A program made the translations under genes and the position numbers. The notes under the pieces are model-generated. The model worked only from the letters and a program-made list of their open reading frames with translations, was not told the DNA's origin and ran no database searches. This document shows, one piece after another, positions 19,677 to 28,641 of a stretch of 64,000 nucleotides of DNA. The stretch spans positions 186,001-250,000 of the forward strand of contig NZ_MTLG01000053.1 of assembly GCF_002192695.1 (NCBI RefSeq). Direction: 5' to 3'. Origin of the DNA: Achromobacter xylosoxidans. GTDB taxonomy: Bacteria > Pseudomonadota > Gammaproteobacteria > Burkholderiales > Burkholderiaceae_B. Every line of letters starts with the position of its first letter. Position 1 is the first letter of the stretch.

Positions 19677-20059
19677 TGGCCGACGTCAAAAACTACGGAC
19701 CCAAGCGTCTGGTCGTGGGCGCCCATTACGGCGTCATGGATTTCATCATCCAGCGCATCACCGCCGTCATCATGGCCGTGTACACGCTGGTGCTGCTCAT
19801 CGGCATCCTGATGATGCCGGCCTTCACGTACGAACACTGGACCGCGCTGTTCAACTTCTACGTGGGCGTTCTTCCGGTTGGCCAGATCCTGGCCACCCTT
19901 GCATTCATTGCGCTGGCCTGGCATGCCTGGATTGGTGTGCGCGACATCTGGATGGACTACGTCAAGTCGGTGGGCGTGCGCCTGCTGCTGCAAGTGCTGA
20001 CGATCCTCTGGCTGGTCGGTTCGGTCGTTTACTTCGCGCAAATCCTCTGGAGCATTTAA
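19676..20059 (+). CDS. sdhD: succinate dehydrogenase membrane anchor subunit
   Basis: SdhD is the second hydrophobic anchor of complex II, with three membrane helices in 127 residues. HYGVMDFIIQRITAVIM precedes the first helix and HAWIGVRDIWMDYVKS carries the haem-region His and the Asp/Tyr of the quinone pocket. It overlaps sdhC by one base and ends 3 bases before the sdhA start codon, as expected for a complex translated from one message. Confidence 0.95.
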   Translation: MADVKNYGPKRLVVGAHYGVMDFIIQRITAVIMAVYTLVLLIGILMMPAFTYEHWTALFNFYVGVLPVGQILATLAFIALAWHAWIGVRDIWMDYVKSVGVRLLLQVLTILWLVGSVVYFAQILWSI

Positions 20060-20062
20060 GCC

Positions 20063-21841
20063 GTGGTCTCTGTCATGAAATCCCTGCCGCGCCGCCAGTT
20101 TGATGTGGTGGTCGTTGGCGCCGGCGGAGCCGGCATGCGTTGTTCGCTGCAACTGGCCCAAGCGGGCCTGTCCGTTGCAGTGCTGTCCAAGGTGTTCCCC
20201 ACGCGTTCGCACACCGTTGCCGCACAAGGCGGCGTGAGCGCCTCGCTGGGCAACATGAGCGAAGACAACTGGTACTGGCACATGTACGACACCGTCAAGG
20301 GTTCGGACTGGCTGGGCGACCAGGACGCCATCGAATTCATGTGCCGCGAAGCGCCGAACGCCGTGTACGAGCTCGAACACTTCGGCATGCCGTTCGACCG
20401 CAACCCCGACGGCACCATCTACCAGCGTCCGTTCGGCGGCCACACCGCCAACTTCGGTGAAAAGCCGGTCCAGCGCGCCTGTGCCGCTGCCGACCGCACC
20501 GGCCACGCGCTGCTGCACACCCTCTACCAGCGCAACGTCGCCGCGCGCACCCAGTTCTTCGTCGAATGGATGGCGCTGGACCTGCTGCGCAACGAAGCGG
20601 GCGACGTCGTGGGCGTGACGGCCCTGGAAATGGAAACGGGCGAAATCTACATCCTGGAAGCCAAGACCACGGTGCTGGCCACCGGTGGCGCCGGCCGCAT
20701 CTGGGCCGCTTCCACCAACGCCTTCATCAATACCGGTGACGGCCTGGGCATGGCCGCCCGCGCGGGCATCCCGCTGCAGGACATGGAATTCTGGCAATTC
20801 CACCCGACCGGCGTGGCCGGCGCCGGCGTGCTGATCACGGAAGGCGTGCGCGGCGAAGGCGGCATCCTGCTGAACAAGGATGGCGAACGCTTCATGGAGC
20901 GCTATGCGCCCACGCTGAAGGACCTGGCCCCGCGCGACTTCGTGTCCCGCTCGATGGACCAGGAAATCAAGGAAGGCCGCGGCTGCGGTCCGGACGGCAG
21001 CTACGTGGTCCTCAAGCTGGACCACCTGGGCGCCGACGTGATCAACAAGCGCCTGCCCTCGATCCGCGAAATCGCCATCAAGTTCGGCAACGTGGACCCG
21101 ATCAAGGAACCGATCCCCGTCGTTCCGACCATCCACTACCAGATGGGCGGCATTCCGGCCAACTACCACGGCCAGGTGCTGACGCGCGAAAACGGCGAGA
21201 ACAAGATCGTCAACGGCCTGTACGCCATCGGCGAATGCGCCGCGGTGTCGGTGCACGGCGCCAACCGCCTGGGCACCAACTCGCTGCTGGACCTGATCGT
21301 GTTCGGCCGCGCCACCGGCAACCACATCGTCAATTCGCACCCGGAACGCCAGCACGAGCACCAGCCCGTGCCGCAGCAAGCCGTCGAATTCTCGCTGGAC
21401 CGCATCAACAAGCTGGAATCGCGCACCTCGGGCGAAAAGACGCAAGATATCGGCAACGCCATCCGCTTCTCGATGCAGCGCCACTGCGGCGTGTTCCGCA
21501 CGCTGGAGCTGCTGAACGAAGGCGTGACCCAGATCGAAGATCTGGCCAAGCAAGCCGACAATATCTACTTCAAGGACAAGTCCAAGGTGTTCAACACCGC
21601 GCGCGTCGAGGCGCTGGAAATGGCGAACATGACGGAAGTGGCCCGCGCCACCATCAAGTCGGCCGCCGCCCGCACCGAAAGCCGCGGCGCCCACGCGCTG
21701 GACGACCACCCGACGCGCGACGACGAAAACTGGCTGAAGCACACGCTGTGGTACTCCGAAGGCAGCCGCCTGGATTACAAGCCCGTGCAGATGAAGCCGC
21801 TGACGGTCGAGTCCTTCCCGCCCAAGGCGCGTACCTTCTAA
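20063..21841 (+). CDS. sdhA: succinate dehydrogenase flavoprotein subunit
   Basis: SdhA oxidises succinate to fumarate at a covalently bound FAD and passes electrons to SdhB. The FAD-binding GAGGAGMRCSLQ is near the N-terminus, the FAD-linked His is in TRSHTVAAQGG, and active-site residues are in HPTG and HGANRLGTNSLLDL. The 592 residues are typical. The start is probably the GTG at 20063; an in-frame ATG at 20075 (MKSLPRR) is the alternative. It follows sdhD closely and precedes sdhB by 18 bases. Confidence 0.97.
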   Translation: MVSVMKSLPRRQFDVVVVGAGGAGMRCSLQLAQAGLSVAVLSKVFPTRSHTVAAQGGVSASLGNMSEDNWYWHMYDTVKGSDWLGDQDAIEFMCREAPNAVYELEHFGMPFDRNPDGTIYQRPFGGHTANFGEKPVQRACAAADRTGHALLHTLYQRNVAARTQFFVEWMALDLLRNEAGDVVGVTALEMETGEIYILEAKTTVLATGGAGRIWAASTNAFINTGDGLGMAARAGIPLQDMEFWQFHPTGVAGAGVLITEGVRGEGGILLNKDGERFMERYAPTLKDLAPRDFVSRSMDQEIKEGRGCGPDGSYVVLKLDHLGADVINKRLPSIREIAIKFGNVDPIKEPIPVVPTIHYQMGGIPANYHGQVLTRENGENKIVNGLYAIGECAAVSVHGANRLGTNSLLDLIVFGRATGNHIVNSHPERQHEHQPVPQQAVEFSLDRINKLESRTSGEKTQDIGNAIRFSMQRHCGVFRTLELLNEGVTQIEDLAKQADNIYFKDKSKVFNTARVEALEMANMTEVARATIKSAAARTESRGAHALDDHPTRDDENWLKHTLWYSEGSRLDYKPVQMKPLTVESFPPKARTF

Positions 21842-21859
21842 GTCCGGATTGAGCCCACT

Positions 21860-22576
21860 ATGAGCAACAAGAGAATCGTCAAGTTCGAAATCTACCGCTA
21901 CGATCCGGACAAGGACGAGCGCCCGTACATGCAGAAGCTGGAAGTCGAACTCCAGCCGACCGACAAGATGCTGCTTGATGCGCTGGTGCGCATCAAGAAC
22001 GACGTCGATGACAGCCTGGCCCTGCGCCGCTCGTGCCGTGAAGGCGTGTGCGGTTCGGACGCCATGAACATCAACGGCAAGAACGGCCTGGCGTGCACGA
22101 CCAACCTGCGCGAACTGAAGGAACCCATCGTTCTGCGTCCGCTGCCGGGCCTGCCCGTCATCCGCGACCTGATCGTGGACATGACGCACTTCTTCAACCA
22201 GTACCACTCGATCCGCCCGTACCTCATCAACGACACGCCGCCGCCCGAAAAGGAACGCCTGCAGTCGCCCGAGGCGCGCGAAGAGCTGGATGGCCTGTAC
22301 GAGTGCATTCTGTGCGCGTGCTGTTCCACTTCCTGCCCGTCGTTCTGGTGGAACCCGGACAAGTTCGTCGGCCCGGCCGGCCTGCTGCAAGCCTACCGCT
22401 TCATCGCCGACAGCCGCGACGAAGCCACGGGCAGCCGTCTGGACAACCTGGACGATCCGTACCGCCTGTTCCGTTGCCACACCATCATGAATTGCGTCGA
22501 CGTCTGTCCCAAGGGACTGAACCCGACCAAGGCGATCGGCAAGATCAAGGAACTGATGGTTCGCCGTACGGTCTAG
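21860..22576 (+). CDS. sdhB: succinate dehydrogenase iron-sulfur subunit
   Basis: SdhB carries electrons from FAD to quinone through three clusters. The [2Fe-2S] ligands lie in [12 protein letters not shown] plus a later Cys in GLACTTN, the [4Fe-4S] set is in CILCACC, and the [3Fe-4S] set is in STSCPSFWW and [15 protein letters not shown]. The length of 238 residues is normal. It is followed by a hairpin and a repeat element before sdhE, so later genes may be expressed at a different level. Confidence 0.97.
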   Translation: MSNKRIVKFEIYRYDPDKDERPYMQKLEVELQPTDKMLLDALVRIKNDVDDSLALRRSCREGVCGSDAMNINGKNGLACTTNLRELKEPIVLRPLPGLPVIRDLIVDMTHFFNQYHSIRPYLINDTPPPEKERLQSPEAREELDGLYECILCACCSTSCPSFWWNPDKFVGPAGLLQAYRFIADSRDEATGSRLDNLDDPYRLFRCHTIMNCVDVCPKGLNPTKAIGKIKELMVRRTV

Positions 22577-22599
22577 TTTTTATTAAGCGCATTTTGCCT

Positions 22600-22622
22600 C
22601 CGGCGGCATTTTTTGCCGCCGG
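22600..22622 (+). terminator. hairpin after sdhB
   Basis: CCGGCGGCA (22600-22608) pairs with TGCCGCCGG (22614-22622) around a T-rich loop, 24 bases after the sdhB stop. No long U run follows. It may be an attenuator or an mRNA-stabilising hairpin between sdhB and sdhE. Confidence 0.45.
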
Positions 22623-22640
22623 GCCGTCCCAAGGCAAAAA

Positions 22641-22690
22641 CGCCCCCTCGGGGGGCAGCAAGCCCGCGTAGCGGGTGCGGCGTGGGGGCT
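22641..22690. repeat. REP-like GC-rich palindromic element
   Basis: GCCCCC (22642-22647) can pair with GGGGGC near 22684-22689 around an inner CCCGC-GTA-GCGGG hairpin; the first arm can also fold with the adjacent GGGGGGC. The CCCCTCGGGGGGCAGC type of sequence resembles a dispersed extragenic repeat I associate with Bordetella/Achromobacter genomes. It is inserted between sdhB and sdhE. Confidence 0.5.
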
Positions 22691-22697
22691 TTTATAG

Positions 22698-22970
22698 GTG
22701 CAAAGAAGGATGAGCAAGCTAACTGAATTGGAGCGGGCGCGCTTGCGTTGGCGGGCGCGCCGCGGCTTGCTCGAAAACGACTTGATCATCACCCGGTATC
22801 TGGATGCCCACGAGGCTGAGCTTACCGATGATGACGTAGCCGCATTGACGCAGCTTTTCGAGATGGGAGACAACGACCTTCTCGATCTGCTGCTGGCCCG
22901 CAAAGAGCTTGAGGGCGCGCTGGACACGCCCAGGCTTCGGAGCATCATTGGCCAGATGCGCGCGCTCTGA
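22698..22970 (+). CDS. sdhE: FAD assembly factor SdhE
   Basis: SdhE is a small cytosolic helper that promotes covalent attachment of FAD to SdhA. The hallmark RGxxE is visible in RARRGLLENDLIITRYLD, with the helical remainder EMGDNDLLDLLLARKEL. The 90 residues from the GTG at 22698 fit the family. An ATG at 22710 (MSKLTELER) gives 86 residues, but its purine-rich site is too close to it. It lies between sdhB and gltA, the standard context. Confidence 0.93.
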   Translation: MQRRMSKLTELERARLRWRARRGLLENDLIITRYLDAHEAELTDDDVAALTQLFEMGDNDLLDLLLARKELEGALDTPRLRSIIGQMRAL

Positions 22971-22989
22971 TTAATTGAGAGGAATGAAC

Positions 22990-24300
<1,311 letters not shown>

Positions 24301-24327
24301 TACGCTGCTGCCTGGCTTGAACAAGAA

Positions 24328-24348
24328 ACCGCCTCCGGGCGGTTTTTT
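24328..24348 (+). terminator. intrinsic terminator of gltA
   Basis: An ACCGCC/GGCGGT stem (24328-24333 with 24338-24343), a TCCG loop and six T residues (24343-24348) lie 28 bases after the gltA stop. Confidence 0.9.
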
Positions 24349-24429
24349 GTTGCCGTTTGCCGTGCGAAGACGGGCGGGCGACCCGGTGTTTGAACTTGGC
24401 GTTTGGGTTTGGCGTTTATCATCCAGGCC

Positions 24430-25539
24430 ATGATTCCCATAGCATTGCCTTCCGCCGGCTTCTACATCTTCGTTTCCCTGGGTTTTCTTGCGGGCCTGCT
24501 GCTGCTCGGCTGGGCCGTGGTCTTGGCGGTGAGCGCGGGCGCGCGCCGCACCGTACGCAAGTACTGGAAGACTTCCGCTCTGGCGTCGATCGTGCTGGCC
24601 GTGCCGTTCGCTTTCTATGCCTGGGTCCAGACGGTGGTCTGGCAGATCGAGCGGGAGGGCGCCCGTGCGGAGGCCGCCCGCAATATCACGCTGCAGGAAA
24701 CCACCACGGTCGGCGGCATTGCCATGCCAGCGGGAACGCGACTGAAGCTGCAGGACGAAGGGCAACTGGAAACCTATCTCGAAGCGGAGTTTCCACAGCC
24801 TGTGGCCATGTACGGGGTACGGGCGTCGAGCGCCCGGCGCTATCTCAACACCGATTACGACAACGAAACCTACGCCTTGCTGCGCCGCTACCCGCGCAAT
24901 GTGATCCTGCGCGGCGCGGGTAGCCAGGCGGTGCAGGGTTGGCAGTGCGACGCCACACAGGACATCGAATTCGAGGTGGCGAGCGACGGCGCCATGAAGG
25001 CGTTCGACAAGTGCGTGCTGGGCCCGGGCAACCGGGTCGAGACCGTGGACCTTGCGCCGGGCTCCATCGTCTACGGCTCGAGCGGCACCGTCTACACCGA
25101 TGGATCGCGCGATCCGGATCGCTGGCGCATCGAGGTCAAGAACCCGGTGGCGGTCAAGATATTCGGGCTGCCTTTGAGCGAGCCCCGGCTGTACCTTGAC
25201 GAGGCGCGGCGCCTGTTGCGGGTCAGCGATGCGGAACTGGCCTGCCCGACGCGTTTCGGCGGCGTGAGCTATGCCGCAGGCACCCAGGTCAAGTCGGCGC
25301 GGCGCGGCCGCGGCGATGCGCGCGAGCCGTATCCGGGCGTGCTGGTGCTGAGTCCCTGGGACGGCCAAGTTGCCCGGCGTGACGGTCAGGCCGACGTGCC
25401 CGAGGGCATGTCGGTCATGCAGACGCTGGCCGGCGAGGTCGTGGACGTGCTCAAGAACGATGAGGCGGGCGTGTTCCACTTCGCCACCATCATCGTGGGC
25501 GACGAGGAACCGCAGCCCAGCCGCGCGGCCTGCCCCTGA
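24430..25539 (+). CDS. unknown membrane-anchored protein
   Basis: I do not recognise this 369-residue protein. Two hydrophobic helices are visible at the N-terminus (about residues 8-32, FYIFVSLGFLAGLLLLGW, and about 50-66, SIVLAVPFAFYAWV). A large probably extracytoplasmic part with repeated beta-like segments follows: VGGIAMPAGTRLKLQDEGQ, PGSIVYGSSGTVYTDGS and FGGVSYAAGTQVK. These three share a pattern of Gly, a short strand and Ala/Pro-Gly-T, suggesting internal structural repeats. Three Cys residues occur in the soluble part. The ATG at 24430 is preferred over a TTG at 24403. It stands alone between the gltA terminator and a convergent DUF2214 gene. Confidence 0.7.
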   Translation: MIPIALPSAGFYIFVSLGFLAGLLLLGWAVVLAVSAGARRTVRKYWKTSALASIVLAVPFAFYAWVQTVVWQIEREGARAEAARNITLQETTTVGGIAMPAGTRLKLQDEGQLETYLEAEFPQPVAMYGVRASSARRYLNTDYDNETYALLRRYPRNVILRGAGSQAVQGWQCDATQDIEFEVASDGAMKAFDKCVLGPGNRVETVDLAPGSIVYGSSGTVYTDGSRDPDRWRIEVKNPVAVKIFGLPLSEPRLYLDEARRLLRVSDAELACPTRFGGVSYAAGTQVKSARRGRGDAREPYPGVLVLSPWDGQVARRDGQADVPEGMSVMQTLAGEVVDVLKNDEAGVFHFATIIVGDEEPQPSRAACP

Positions 25540-25547
25540 GCCACGCA

Positions 25548-25565
25548 GCAGGCCGGGGAGCCTGC
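25548..25565. terminator. hairpin between convergent genes
   Basis: GCAGGC (25548-25553) pairs with GCCTGC (25560-25565) across a 6-base loop, directly between two convergent stop codons. There is no strong U tract. A shared terminator is likely but weakly supported. Confidence 0.35.
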
Positions 25566-25566
25566 C

Positions 25567-26019
25567 TTATGCGCCGATGCCGCGCGCCATCAGCACGGCG
25601 AACAGTGGCAGGAAGATGAACAGGTGCGATTCGATCATGACCCAGCGGCGGGCGCGCTTGATGTCGGCCGCAGCAGGCAAGAAGCCCGGCTGTTGGCGGG
25701 ACTGCTTGGCCCAGCGCAGGAATGTCATCGTAGGCGCGATCGAACAGAGGCCGATGATGACGAAGAGCGTGATCTTGGCGTGGAACCAGGGATTGCTCAT
25801 ATAGAACGCGGCGCCCTTGATGCCCAGCGTCAGGCGCAGCACGCCGGTGACAAGCACGACCACGGCGCTCAGCGCATAGAGGCGGTCATAAATGACCAGG
25901 CGCTTGAGGCCGCTGGCGCTGAGATCGGGCCGCAGCAGCACGGCTTCGGCCGTCAGGACCACCACGAGCAGGAAAATGGCCAGGTAGTGAAACCAGGCAT
26001 ACAAAGCGTCGGCCAGCAT
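25567..26019 (-). CDS. DUF2214 family membrane protein
   Basis: This 150-residue protein has four predicted membrane helices, beginning LADALYAWFHYLAIFLLVV. The segments YDRLYALSAVVVLVTGVLRL, NPWFHAKITLFVIIGLCSI and a C-terminal ESHLFIFLPLFAVLMARG fit DUF2214, a family of unknown function with CopD/HemJ-like helices and conserved His residues. The start at 26019 is chosen because TGGAGT lies 5-6 bases upstream; the frame is open to 26037. It converges on the unknown membrane protein gene. Confidence 0.85.
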   Translation of the reverse strand: MLADALYAWFHYLAIFLLVVVLTAEAVLLRPDLSASGLKRLVIYDRLYALSAVVVLVTGVLRLTLGIKGAAFYMSNPWFHAKITLFVIIGLCSIAPTMTFLRWAKQSRQQPGFLPAAADIKRARRWVMIESHLFIFLPLFAVLMARGIGA

Positions 26020-26104
26020 GTTGACTCCAGAAAACAAGGTCGAACTTGGTTTTTACCATCAGCGCGGGTAGGGCAGCTATCTTGATGGCGTGACCCTCCG
26101 GAAT

Positions 26105-26133
26105 GAAAAAGAGCGCCCCGAGGGGCGCTCTTT
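26105..26133 (-). terminator. intrinsic terminator of maeB
   Basis: A perfect 12-bp stem AAAGAGCGCCCC/GGGGCGCTCTTT (26108-26119 with 26122-26133) ends in a TTTTT run on the minus strand, 21 bases after the maeB stop. Confidence 0.85.
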
Positions 26134-26153
26134 GCCTTAGCGGCGGTCGATCA

Positions 26154-28451
26154 TCAACGACGCTTCTTGGCGGCCTCGGCGGCTTCCTGCTGCGCGTCCA
26201 CCACGGCCAGCGCCGTCATGTTGACGATGCGGCGCACGGTGGCGCTGGTGGTCAGGATGTGCACGGGGCGAGCCGCGCCCAGCAGGATCGGACCCATCGC
26301 GACGCCATTGCTGCCGGTCATCTTCAGCATGTTGTACGTGATGTTGCCGGTGTCCAGCGTGGGCATGACGAGCAAGTTGGCGCGGCCCTTGAGCGTGCTG
26401 TCCGGGTAGGCCAGGACGCGGATCTTTTCCGACAGGGCGGCGTCGGCGTGCATTTCGCCGTCGACTTCCAGGTCGGGAGCGCGGTCCTGCACCATCTGGC
26501 GCGCGGCGGCCATCTTGCGCGAGGATTCCGTCACGCGGCTGCCGAAGTTGGAGTGCGACAGCAGGGCGATCTTCGGCACCACGCCAAAGCGCAGCATTTC
26601 GTCCGCGGCCTGGATGGTGATGCTGGCGACTTCCTCGGCCGTGGGGTTCTCGTTGACGTGGGTGTCGGTGACGAACAGCGTCTGGTCGGGCAGCATCAGC
26701 ACGTTCAGGGCGGCGTAGGTCTGGCCTTCCTTCTTGCCGATGATTTCGTCGATGTACTTGAGCTGGTTGTCGTACTTGCTGGCCACGCCGCAGAGCAGCG
26801 CGTCGGCATCGCCGCGACGCAGCAGCATCGCGCCGATCAGCGTGTTGTGCTTGCGGATCATCGCCTTGGCGATGGCCGGCGTCACGCCTTCGCGGCCCTT
26901 CAGCTGGTAGTACGCAGCCCAGGTCTCGTTGAAGCGGCTGTCGTCTTCCGGATCCACGATCTCGAAGTCCTGGCCGGCGACCAGGCGCAGACCGAACTTC
27001 TTGATGCGCATCTCGATGACGGCCGGGCGGCCGATCAGGATCGGGAACGCCAGCTTCTCATCGGCCACGGTCTGCACCGCGCGCAGCACGCGCTCGTCTT
27101 CACCGTCAGCGTAGATGACGCGCTTGGGCGCCTTCTTGGCCTGGGCGAACAGCGGACGCATCAGCTGGCCCGAGTGGTACACGAAGCCCATCAGTTTCTG
27201 GCGGTAGGCTTCGATGTCCTCGATGGGACGGGCGGCCACGCCGGAGTCGGCGGCGGCCTGGGCCACGGCCGGCGCGATCTGGACGATCAGGCGCGGGTCG
27301 AAGGGCTTGGGAATGATGTAGTCCGGGCCGAACGACAGTTCCTGGCCGGCGTAGGCGCGGGCCACTTCGTCGTTCTGTTCGGCTTGCGCCAGTTCGGCGA
27401 TGGCCTTGACGCAAGCCAGCTTCATTTCTTCCGTGATGCGCGAGGCGCCGGCATCCATGGCGCCGCGGAAGATGAACGGGAAGCACAGCACGTTGTTGAC
27501 CTGGTTCGGGTAGTCCGAACGGCCGGTGGCGATGATGCAGTCCGGACGGGCGGCCTTGGCCACTTCGGGACGGATTTCCGGTTCCGGATTGGCCAGCGCC
27601 AGGATCAGCGGGCTGGCGGCCATGGTCTTGACCATGTCGGCGGTCAGCACGCCGGCGGTCGAGCAGCCCAGGAACACGTCGGCGCCGTTGACCACGTCGG
27701 CCAGCGTGCGCGCGTCGGTCTTCTGCGCGTAGCGCTTCTTGTTGGCTTCCATGTTTTCGTCGCGGCCGTCCCAGATCACGCCGCGCGAGTCCACCACGTA
27801 GATGTGTTCGCGCTTGACGCCCAGGTGGACCAGCAGGTCCAGGCAGGCGATCGCGGCGGCGCCGGCGCCCGAGCAGGCCAGCTTGACCTTGCCGATGTCC
27901 TTGCCCACGACCTTCAGGCCGTTCAGGATGGCGGCCGACGAAATGATGGCGGTGCCGTGCTGGTCGTCATGGAAGACGGGGATCTTCATGCGCTCGCGCA
28001 GCTTCTTCTCGATGTAGAAGCACTCGGGCGCCTTGATGTCCTCGAGGTTGACGCCGCCCAGGGTGGGCTCCAGCGCCGCGATAATGTCGACCAGCTTGTC
28101 CGGGTCGTTCTCGGCCAGTTCGATGTCGAAGACGTCGATGCCGGCGAACTTCTTGAACAGGCAGCCCTTGCCTTCCATCACGGGCTTGGCGGCCAGCGGG
28201 CCGATGTTGCCCAGGCCCAGCACGGCGGTGCCGTTGGTGATCACGCCCACCAGGTTGCCGCGCGAGGTGTACTTCGAGGCGGCGTCATCGCCTTGGTCGA
28301 AGATGGCCATGCAGGCGGCCGCCACGCCGGGGGAGTAGGCCAGGGACAGGTCGTCCTGGTTGGCCAGGGTCTTGGTCGGGGTGACCGAGATTTTGCCGGG
28401 GGTGGGGTAGGCGTGGTAGTCCAACGCCATTTTGGTGAGAGTTTCGTCCAT
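26154..28451 (-). CDS. maeB: NADP-dependent malic enzyme (MaeB type, with phosphotransacetylase-like domain)
   Basis: MaeB decarboxylates malate to pyruvate with NADP. The 765 residues comprise an N-terminal malic enzyme part (about 1-430) with [12 protein letters not shown], the active-site region [21 protein letters not shown] and a dinucleotide-binding [17 protein letters not shown]-terminal PTA-like domain (about 440-765) follows, with [14 protein letters not shown] and [13 protein letters not shown]. In this group the C-terminal domain is thought to be regulatory, sensing acetyl-CoA, and to lack transacetylase activity. GAGG lies about 10 bases before the ATG. It is transcribed alone. 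Confidence 0.96.
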   Translation of the reverse strand: MDETLTKMALDYHAYPTPGKISVTPTKTLANQDDLSLAYSPGVAAACMAIFDQGDDAASKYTSRGNLVGVITNGTAVLGLGNIGPLAAKPVMEGKGCLFKKFAGIDVFDIELAENDPDKLVDIIAALEPTLGGVNLEDIKAPECFYIEKKLRERMKIPVFHDDQHGTAIISSAAILNGLKVVGKDIGKVKLACSGAGAAAIACLDLLVHLGVKREHIYVVDSRGVIWDGRDENMEANKKRYAQKTDARTLADVVNGADVFLGCSTAGVLTADMVKTMAASPLILALANPEPEIRPEVAKAARPDCIIATGRSDYPNQVNNVLCFPFIFRGAMDAGASRITEEMKLACVKAIAELAQAEQNDEVARAYAGQELSFGPDYIIPKPFDPRLIVQIAPAVAQAAADSGVAARPIEDIEAYRQKLMGFVYHSGQLMRPLFAQAKKAPKRVIYADGEDERVLRAVQTVADEKLAFPILIGRPAVIEMRIKKFGLRLVAGQDFEIVDPEDDSRFNETWAAYYQLKGREGVTPAIAKAMIRKHNTLIGAMLLRRGDADALLCGVASKYDNQLKYIDEIIGKKEGQTYAALNVLMLPDQTLFVTDTHVNENPTAEEVASITIQAADEMLRFGVVPKIALLSHSNFGSRVTESSRKMAAARQMVQDRAPDLEVDGEMHADAALSEKIRVLAYPDSTLKGRANLLVMPTLDTGNITYNMLKMTGSNGVAMGPILLGAARPVHILTTSATVRRIVNMTALAVVDAQQEAAEAAKKRR

Positions 28452-28496
28452 GGGATACAGGCCTCAGGGGCACAAAATGGAAAGGAAGACGGATTG

Positions 28497-28520
28497 AAAA
28501 AGGCGGGCTCGCGGCCCGCC
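28497..28520 (-). terminator. terminator of the pyruvate-dehydrogenase E1 gene
   Basis: On the minus strand a GGCGGGC/GCCCGCC stem (28502-28508 with 28514-28520) with a 5-base loop is followed by TTTTT (28501-28497), 120 bases past the E1 stop. The plus-strand side also ends in T7, so it may work both ways. Confidence 0.75.
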
Positions 28521-28641
28521 GTATTTTTTTGGAAATGCTTGGGAACACCCGTATTTCAACAGAAAGCGCGGGCGATTGGTTGTTGCGGTGCAGCGAATGG
28601 ACGATTTTGCGCAAGGCCTCGCTGCATCGCGGATCGCAATC

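Noticed and set aside
19550-22480. Very long open frame (976 codons) antisense to sdhC-sdhB
   Set aside because: It mirrors the codon pattern of strongly recognised sdh genes; His/Val/Ala/Gly/Gln-rich sequence typical of antisense frames in G/C-rich DNA; no family resemblance.
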